From Thermococcus barophilus MP (lineage in GTDB: Archaea > Methanobacteriota_B > Thermococci > Thermococcales > Thermococcaceae), in contig NC_014804.1 of the NCBI RefSeq assembly GCF_000151105.2, positions 558,001-622,000 on the forward strand: a stretch of DNA of 64,000 bases. Direction: 5' to 3'. The notes under the pieces were generated by a model. It was not told the DNA's origin, searched no databases, and worked only from the letters and a program-made list of their open reading frames with translations. Below, one piece after another: positions 19,137 to 24,775 of the stretch. Both the position numbers and the translations under genes were made by a program. Every line of letters starts with the position of its first letter. The stretch's first letter is position 1.

Positions 19137-19758
19137 GCTTTTCTTCAATTTTCCTTAAGGTCTTCCAGCTCTTTCTAACTATGGGCGGAAATTCGCCATG
19201 CTCTTTGTAGTACTCCTCAAGAAATTTTCTCGTCCTTGGATCGCTTGGATAACCAGAGCCAATTTCACCGTACTGCTTTTTGAGCTTCTCAATTGCTTTA
19301 TCTCTCGTGACTTTGGCTAAAATTGATGCAGCAGAGACTGGGAGATACTTAGCATCAGCCTTATGTTCAGCAATTATTTTTGGGGAGAAGTTCAGGCCTT
19401 TCCCAATTATTTCGCCAAAACGTTTCTCCTTTATGTCGGCGGCATCAATGTAGAGGACATCGGGTTTCACTTTTAGGGAATTAAGAACTCGAACAAAATT
19501 TTCAATTTCAAACTCATTCATCGTTCCTTCTCTTTCATCTATCTGCTCCGGACTCAGCTCAATAATTGCATAATCGTCTAAAAGTTCAATTATCTCATTG
19601 AACAGCTTTTCTCTTCTCCTTGGTGTCAGCTTTTTGGAATCTCTGACTCCAAGAGCCTCAAGCTTGCTTAAGTTTTTCTCATCAATTACAACTGCTGCTA
19701 TGACGAGAGGACCTATAACCGGCCCTCTTCCTGCTTCATCAATTCCTCCAAGCTTCAT
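19084..19758 (-). CDS. rnhB: Ribonuclease HII
   Basis: A 224-residue RNase HII, which removes ribonucleotides embedded in DNA and RNA primers. Catalytic motifs are GGIDEAGRGP at the start, LYIDAADIKE and IIAEHKADA. The C-terminus ends QKNLLDFLK, which fits a PCNA-binding PIP box. ATG is chosen over a GTG three codons upstream because GAGGTG precedes it. The end overlaps the convergent glycosyltransferase gene by 53 nt. It starts 11 nt after the upstream permease gene, so the three genes may be one operon. Confidence 0.95.
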   Translation of the reverse strand: MKLGGIDEAGRGPVIGPLVIAAVVIDEKNLSKLEALGVRDSKKLTPRRREKLFNEIIELLDDYAIIELSPEQIDEREGTMNEFEIENFVRVLNSLKVKPDVLYIDAADIKEKRFGEIIGKGLNFSPKIIAEHKADAKYLPVSAASILAKVTRDKAIEKLKKQYGEIGSGYPSDPRTRKFLEEYYKEHGEFPPIVRKSWKTLRKIEEKLKAQTQRKQKNLLDFLK

Positions 19759-19768
19759 TCTTGACACC

Positions 19769-20590
19769 TCATTTCCTGAATACTAACGTTCCGTAAATCA
19801 CACCCAATAAAATAGTTGCTATTCCGCTTGGAGGAATGTTGGTAGCATATGCCAAAAATATCGACAGAATTTCAATACTAAGTGTCAGAAAGAGACTTAT
19901 ACCCACGATTTTTCTTAAATCATCACTGAGCATCATTGCAATTGCACCGGGAAGCACAGCAACAACTTGAAGCGTTATTAAGCCAACTGTTTTGACTATC
20001 AATGCTCCAATTGCGCCTACAATGATATAAAGTATCATTAGATACGCTCTAACATTCCCTCCATAGCTTTCCACTCCCTCAGGATCAAAACTTACATAAA
20101 GGAAATCCCTATAGAGAAGGAACATAAGCAGGAAGAGCAAAAAACCGCCAAAGATTAACATTTCCAGATCAGAGATTGTTATCAAAAAAACTTCCCCAGT
20201 GAGATAAGCAACTATGCTTTCCGAAAGAGCAAAATACGGTTTTGATGCTGTGACTTTGTAGAGAATTCCAAAGCCAAGAACTGTTGCTCCTGCAACAAAG
20301 CTTGAAATTATTCCAATGGCAGTATCGCTTGTAAATCCTCTGTTTTCAATTTCTGCTATTATGATAACAACAACAACTGTCACAACGAGAGCAACCCACA
20401 CAATTATACCAAGATTGCCAACTAAGAGTCCCAAAATCATTCCCAGCACTGCTCCAAAGAGAAGGGAGTGGAATGTTGCATGAGTCAGAAAAGCCAGACC
20501 CTTCATGTTGATTAGGGGACTGAGCATGCCAAGGAGAACACTTATCATCATGCTTGCAAAAAGTGCCCTTAGTAGGTATTCCGGAATCAC
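19769..20590 (-). CDS. Metal ABC transporter permease (ZnuB-like)
   Basis: A 273-residue membrane protein with about eight helices, matching the ZnuB/MntB permeases for zinc or manganese. The family sequences MMISVLLGMLSPLI and THATFHSLLFGAVLG are present. GTG start overlaps the preceding ATPase gene by four bases (GTGA), with GGGGTGAGAG upstream, so they are translationally coupled. No solute-binding protein gene lies nearby in the window. Confidence 0.9.
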   Translation of the reverse strand: MIPEYLLRALFASMMISVLLGMLSPLINMKGLAFLTHATFHSLLFGAVLGMILGLLVGNLGIIVWVALVVTVVVVIIIAEIENRGFTSDTAIGIISSFVAGATVLGFGILYKVTASKPYFALSESIVAYLTGEVFLITISDLEMLIFGGFLLFLLMFLLYRDFLYVSFDPEGVESYGGNVRAYLMILYIIVGAIGALIVKTVGLITLQVVAVLPGAIAMMLSDDLRKIVGISLFLTLSIEILSIFLAYATNIPPSGIATILLGVIYGTLVFRK

Positions 20591-21375
20591 TTTCTCTCAC
20601 CCCTGTGGATGTGCACATCTCCAATGATGCAGTATAATTTGTCCCCAACTCTCACTGCTTTTGATAGTGAACCATAGACCCTGCTTATTATTTCGTCCCT
20701 GAGAACCTCAGGCGGTGTTCCAAATGCAATAAGTTCTCTGTTAAGAAGCATGACTTTGTCGCCGATCTCTGTAAGAGGATTAACATCATGAGTCGTGATT
20801 ATCATTGTAATGCCTCTTTCTTTCTTTATCTTGTTTAAGATACCTGCAACTTCAGCTCTTGCGCTTGGATCCAACGCAGAGAGGGGCTCATCCAGGAGGA
20901 GGAGTTTCGGATTGGAGATCAACGCTCTTGCTAACAAAACCCTCTGCTTTTGTCCTCCGCTGAGCTCTTTGAAAAGCTTATCTTTTATACTCTCCAGCCC
21001 AACAAAGCTCAGTGCCTCCTCTGCGGATTTTAGAATTTCCTTTGGGATTTTAAAGTGTACAAAACTTTTTTTATAGATTTGCCCCATTGCAACGACTTCA
21101 AGCACTGTAAGGGGAACTCTCTCATTTAGGTAATGGCTTTGAGGTACATAAGAGATTAAGTCTTTAGATTCATGCGGCGGTTTACCAAAAATTGACAGCT
21201 TTCCAGTGTATTCTTTATGGAATCCAGCCAATGTTCTGAGTAGAGTTGTTTTCCCCGCACCATTGGGCCCCATTAGGAGCAGAGTTTCACCCTCATGGAG
21301 TTTAAAGGTTAGTCCTTTAACTGCTTCGTAGTTCCCATAGTAAATGCTGACATTCTCTGATATTACTGCTTCCAT
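20587..21375 (-). CDS. Metal ABC transporter ATPase (ZnuC-like)
   Basis: A 262-residue ABC ATPase that powers the adjacent permease. Walker A is GPNGAGKTT near residue 31, the signature ELSGGQKQRVLLARAL near residue 135, Walker B LLLLDEPLSALDP, and the switch His in ITTHDVNPL. The ATG is preceded by GGGGTGAGGG. A longer frame exists upstream but runs through the operator and promoter. Metal identity (zinc, manganese or iron) is not settled; the DtxR-type site upstream favours Mn or Fe, the family name zinc. Confidence 0.9.
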   Translation of the reverse strand: MEAVISENVSIYYGNYEAVKGLTFKLHEGETLLLMGPNGAGKTTLLRTLAGFHKEYTGKLSIFGKPPHESKDLISYVPQSHYLNERVPLTVLEVVAMGQIYKKSFVHFKIPKEILKSAEEALSFVGLESIKDKLFKELSGGQKQRVLLARALISNPKLLLLDEPLSALDPSARAEVAGILNKIKKERGITMIITTHDVNPLTEIGDKVMLLNRELIAFGTPPEVLRDEIISRVYGSLSKAVRVGDKLYCIIGDVHIHRGERK

Positions 21376-21389
21376 ACCCTCACCCCAGA

Positions 21390-21407
21390 ATTTAGGCTTA
21401 CCTAAAT
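21390..21407. promoter_or_regulatory. DtxR-type operator before metal transporter
   Basis: An 18-bp perfect inverted repeat, ATTTAGG-CTTA-CCTAAAT, with the TTAGG/CCTAA core of DtxR/IdeR/MntR boxes. It lies 15 nt upstream of the ATPase start. A TATA-like ATTTTTAAAG (about 21427-21436) sits 25-30 nt further upstream, so the site overlaps the transcription start. That is the layout of a metal-activated repressor blocking initiation (inference). Confidence 0.75.
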
Positions 21408-21475
21408 GTCTGTAAGACAAGAGTACTTTAAAAATGTTTGTTTACTACACAAAAGCTTGCAAAAGCGTGAAGTAT

Positions 21476-22049
21476 ATTTCAATTCTCTTAGAGTCTTATT
21501 GGAACGAGTAATAGGGACTGTTGGAGGAGCAATTTCATCAATAATCTTTCAATTCTCTTGGAGTCTTATTGGAACGGCATTTCGGCTCGTTCCTCGCTTC
21601 TTCCGTACACGGCTTTCAATTCTCTTGGAGTCTTATTGGAACTGCATGAATAAGAATATTCCAATCAGAATCAGTCCGATCTTTCAATTCTCTTGGAGTC
21701 TTATTGGAACTTGCAAGAATATCTCCAAGGTTCGCAACTCCGCTCAGCTTTCAATTCTCTTGGAGTCTTATTGGAACGTTAGCTCGTAAATCGTGTTCTC
21801 AGGGATTGTGAATGTCTTTCAATTCTCTTGGAGTCTTATTGGAACCGGAGGATGGCCCAAGATGCACTAAAATAGAAAAATACTTTCAATTCTCTTGGAG
21901 TCTTATTGGAACTTCCTAACACCAACACCCGTCCTAACCCTAACACCCTCTTTCAATTCTCTTGGAGTCTTATTGGAACTGGAATCGGCTGCTGCTCAAG
22001 GAACTCAATCAAAGATTCACTTTCAATTCTCTTGGAGTCTTATTGGAAC
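21476..22049 (-). CRISPR. CRISPR array, 9 repeats, 8 spacers
   Basis: Nine 30-bp repeats start at 21476, 21546, 21613, 21681, 21748, 21816, 21883, 21950 and 22020. Spacers are 40, 37, 38, 37, 38, 37, 37 and 40 nt. On the minus strand the repeat begins GTTCCAATAAGAC and ends ATTGAAAG, the 8-nt crRNA handle of Thermococcales Type I/III systems. The copy at 21476 has two changes (first base and an internal G to A in plus orientation), marking the old trailer end. The other eight are identical. Transcription is therefore leftward from a leader on the right. No cas gene is in this window. Confidence 0.97.
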
Positions 22050-22527
22050 AGGGCGGGATTTTGCCTTATTTCCCCAATAAGAGTATAAGAACTCTTGAAT
22101 TATAAAAGCTTTTTGTCGAAGGGTCAATAACAAAGCCAAGATAACCCTCTAATTAGCGTACTGATATCACTCCACTACCCCAATTGGCGGTTCCTTTTAT
22201 GATTCCAGCCGATGCACAACAATGCCCGTAGCACTTCCAAAACCTTCTCACGCTTTAAAATCCAAAAATCTAACTTTATTGGCTTTTAATTTTAAAATGG
22301 TCAAATTTCCATGAGGAAAGCATACCAAAGAAGTCCCAAAGATCCTAAATCCAAATGTGTACATTCAAAACGTTACAATTTTAACAAAAATTTGCAACGC
22401 AAAGTAATTTAACAACAAACAATTACTAAAAACATCCAAACCACTCACAAACCCTCATTTTGAAATTAATTAGAGTTAACAGTCAAAAACTACAAAAACA
22501 GAGAAGATAATGAGAAGCGAAAGTTTT
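22050..22527 (-). promoter_or_regulatory. CRISPR leader and gene-free AT-rich region
   Basis: About 480 nt without a credible gene. On the minus strand, AGCTTTTATAATTC (22098-22110) is a TATA box about 50 nt before the first repeat, giving a start near 22078. Beyond it the sequence is C- and A-rich on the plus strand (for example CAACAAACAATTACTAAAAAC), as expected for a long Thermococcales leader. Its far end borders the ABCE1 stop at 22528, so the leader and ABCE1 3' region cannot be separated exactly. Confidence 0.75.
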
Positions 22528-24300
22528 TCAGTCGGCATAATAGTACTCTCCTCTTTCCTTTTGCTCTCTGTCCTTAACGCTGCCCTCTTTATTTGCCCTC
22601 GGCCTTCCGGTGTCGGGGTCTCTTCTGAATGTGATTCCAACAGAAGCAAGAAAGCGGTTCATGCCCTCTCTCATACCCATTGGCTTTGTCGCTTTACCGA
22701 ATTTACCCGGTTCACCTTCAAAGACGATCAAGCGGTCGCTTATGTAGTCGATCATCAAAACATCGTGCTCAACAACTAATGCCGTCTTCTCATTCTTCTC
22801 CATCAGATGCCTTATTGCCCTTGAAACTGCCAATCTCTGCTCAACGTCGAGATAAGCTGAAGGCTCGTCCAACAAATAGAGGTCAGCATCTCTAAGCAGA
22901 CATGCAGTTACTGCAACCCTTTGTAGCTCACCGCCGCTGAGCTCATTCACTGATCTGTCATACAGCTCTGGAATGCCAAGGGGATTCAGCAGTTCGGTCT
23001 TGTAGAAGCTACTCATGAGTTTTGATGCATCAATCTTGCTTAAAAGCTCAAACACAGTTCCTTCATAGTCTGCTTTTATGTACTGAGGCTTATAGCTTAC
23101 TTTGAGCTCCCACTCAACTTTTCCTTCTGTCGGCTCCTCAACTCCAGCGAGCATCTTCACGAAGGTGGTCTTACCAATTCCGTTTGGCCCAACTATGCCA
23201 ACCACTTCTCCCTTATACAGTTCTCCGCCTTCAACTTCCAGCCTAAAGCTTCCATAGTCTTTAACTAAAGATGGATACTCAACCAGAACTTCTCCTGTTT
23301 GACTCTTCCTCTCGCTCAGCTTTGTGAACCTTATTTCATACGGCCTAAAGCGGACGTTCTCATCTGGAAGGTAACCGTCGAGGAATATGTTTATCCCAAC
23401 TCTCGTTCCCTTTGGCATTGAGAATATACCATAAGCTCCTGGTTTACCATAAACTACGTGGATAATATCGCTTAGGTAGTCAAGAACTGCTAAATCGTGC
23501 TCTACAGCTAAAACTGACTTGCCTTCTGCAGCAAGTTTTCTTATCAACCTCGCTGCCTTCAGCCTCTGCCTTATGTCGAGATACGAAGAGGGCTCGTCGA
23601 AGAAGTAAAAATGAGCATCTCTCAACACTGCCGCAGCTATTGCAACCCTCTGCAGCTCACCACCGCTCAACTGCCGGATTTCTCTATCTAAGATACCCTC
23701 CAGTTCAAGCTCTTTAACCACTTTATCAAAGAGCCCTCTTTCATCCGCTCTCTTAAGCAAATCCCTCACTTTTCCTTTAACTACTTTGGGGATTAAGTCC
23801 ACATATTGGGGCTTTACAACGGGTTTTATCTCCTTATTCTTCAGCTTTTCAAAGTAGTTCTGGAGTTCATTTCCTCTAAAGGCTTTAATCACGTTGTCCC
23901 AGCTGTCGTTGTCGCCGCAGAGGTTTGGGAGCAGTTGGCCTGCTAAGATTTTAACAGCTGTTGTCTTACCGATACCATTTGGCCCCAAAATTCCAACTAC
24001 CATACCCTCTTTAATTACTGGCAGCCTGTAGAGGACAAATCCATTTACGCCGTATCTGTGAACACAGTCCTCACTGAGCTGTTCTGGAAGATTCACGATG
24101 GTTATTGCATTGAAAGGACACTTATGCACACAGATTCCACAGCCCGTACATGATGCCTCTTGAATTATCGGCTTGTAATTTTCTTCGTCTATTATTATTG
24201 CCTCTCCGCCCATTCTGTTGACGGGACAAACCCTTTCACAGAGGAAGTGACCGCACTTGTCAGGGTTACACTTATCATAATCAATGACCGCAACTCTCAT
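22528..24300 (-). CDS. ABCE1/Rli1 ribosome-recycling ATPase
   Basis: A 590-residue ABCE1 protein, which splits ribosomes after termination. Two [4Fe-4S] clusters lie in the N-terminal domain (CGHFLCERVCPVNR; CTGCGICVHKCPF). Two ABC domains follow, with Walker A GPNGIGKTT in each, signatures RQLSGGELQR and NELSGGELQR, and the hinge regions between. The ATG is preceded by GGTGAG; an in-frame GTG nearby is part of that ribosome site. It is separated from the CRISPR leader by no clear terminator. Confidence 0.96.
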   Translation of the reverse strand: MRVAVIDYDKCNPDKCGHFLCERVCPVNRMGGEAIIIDEENYKPIIQEASCTGCGICVHKCPFNAITIVNLPEQLSEDCVHRYGVNGFVLYRLPVIKEGMVVGILGPNGIGKTTAVKILAGQLLPNLCGDNDSWDNVIKAFRGNELQNYFEKLKNKEIKPVVKPQYVDLIPKVVKGKVRDLLKRADERGLFDKVVKELELEGILDREIRQLSGGELQRVAIAAAVLRDAHFYFFDEPSSYLDIRQRLKAARLIRKLAAEGKSVLAVEHDLAVLDYLSDIIHVVYGKPGAYGIFSMPKGTRVGINIFLDGYLPDENVRFRPYEIRFTKLSERKSQTGEVLVEYPSLVKDYGSFRLEVEGGELYKGEVVGIVGPNGIGKTTFVKMLAGVEEPTEGKVEWELKVSYKPQYIKADYEGTVFELLSKIDASKLMSSFYKTELLNPLGIPELYDRSVNELSGGELQRVAVTACLLRDADLYLLDEPSAYLDVEQRLAVSRAIRHLMEKNEKTALVVEHDVLMIDYISDRLIVFEGEPGKFGKATKPMGMREGMNRFLASVGITFRRDPDTGRPRANKEGSVKDREQKERGEYYYAD

Positions 24301-24349
24301 TTTTCTCACCGGTCTATGGTTTTCAGAAAGGGTTTAAAATGTTGCGATA

Positions 24350-24397
24350 TCTTACCTTGCCTTCCGAAAGCTTCGCCCTTTAGGGCGGGGGTGTGAT
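24350..24397 (+). mobile_element. TnpB-type terminal hairpin relic
   Basis: The hairpin CGCCC-TTTA-GGGCG (24374-24387) sits in a reading frame ending PKASPFRAGV-stop (TGA 24394-24396). Many archaeal TnpB (IS1341-type) genes end with a very similar PFRAG tail over a CGCCCTTTAGGGCGGGG hairpin, which is the right end of the element and the 3' part of its omega RNA. No tnpB frame remains upstream, since ABCE1 begins at 24300. I read it as a relic of an IS200/IS605-family right end. Confidence 0.5.
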
Positions 24398-24431
24398 ATT
24401 CTTGAGTCTGCCGTTCAAATCACCGAAAGCC

Positions 24432-24740
24432 TTTTAAGTTTTAAAGTAGTAAAGACTCTGAGAGAGTCCTTTCAGGGATAGCTCTCTTGAAGGGCTTTCA
24501 CCGTGCCCCTGAAACGGACGCCGACAGGCGTCCTTTGAAAACTGCCCTTTTGGGCAGTTAGTGTTTGGGAGGCGATAACCCCAATCCGGTTTTGCCGGTA
24601 GGGGTAATGGGGGCGAGACCGTCCCTGGGGGCTGAGCTGAAACTGGCAACGGGAGTAGGTGATGGGCCCGCAAACCGAACCGCCAATGGCGAGGGGTTGA
24701 ACCCCTTCACGGCGGGGAGGAGGTCAGATCTGAATTTCCC
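24432..24740 (+). ncRNA. Structured GC-rich RNA, omega-RNA-like, no tnpB
   Basis: A 310-nt GC-rich tract with no supported gene. A promoter-like GAAAGCCTTTTAAG (TATA 24432-24438) precedes dense hairpins: GACTC/GAGTC (24454-24468), GTCCTTTCAGGG (24466-24477) with CCCTGAAACGGAC (24507-24519), GGACGCC-GACA-GGCGTCC (24516-24533), AACTGCCC-TTTT-GGGCAGTT (24540-24559), CCCC..CCGG/CCGG..GGGG (24579-24604), AGGGG/CCCCT (24692-24706) and CCGCC/GGCGG (24680-24715). The end TTCACGGCGGGGAGGAGGTC resembles right ends of archaeal TnpB elements. It may be a non-autonomous IS200/IS605 derivative or a domesticated guide-type RNA. Confidence 0.5.
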
Positions 24741-24775
24741 AAAAATTTATTTCTTCTTCGGGTATAATTAGACAC

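Noticed and set aside
21406-22088. Reading frames across the CRISPR array (FQFSWSLIGT repeats)
   Set aside because: They are translations of the repeat unit, not genes.
24160-24396. Plus-strand frame opposite the start of the ABCE1 gene
   Set aside because: Most of it is antisense to conserved coding; only its last 15 codons (the PFRAG tail) have meaning as an element end.
24434-24673. Minus-strand frame of 79 codons over the structured locus
   Set aside because: Pro/Ser-rich translation of GC hairpins, no ribosome site.
24432-24740. RNase P RNA or SRP RNA
   Set aside because: Conserved elements of either (for example GAGGAAAGTCC of RNase P, or the SRP Alu/S-domain signatures) are not seen.
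24565-24771. Plus-strand frame reading GGDNPNPVLPVG... through the structured locus
   Set aside because: No start context, composition dominated by hairpin arms. It may be the fossil of a TnpB C-terminal coding tail, but not a functional gene.
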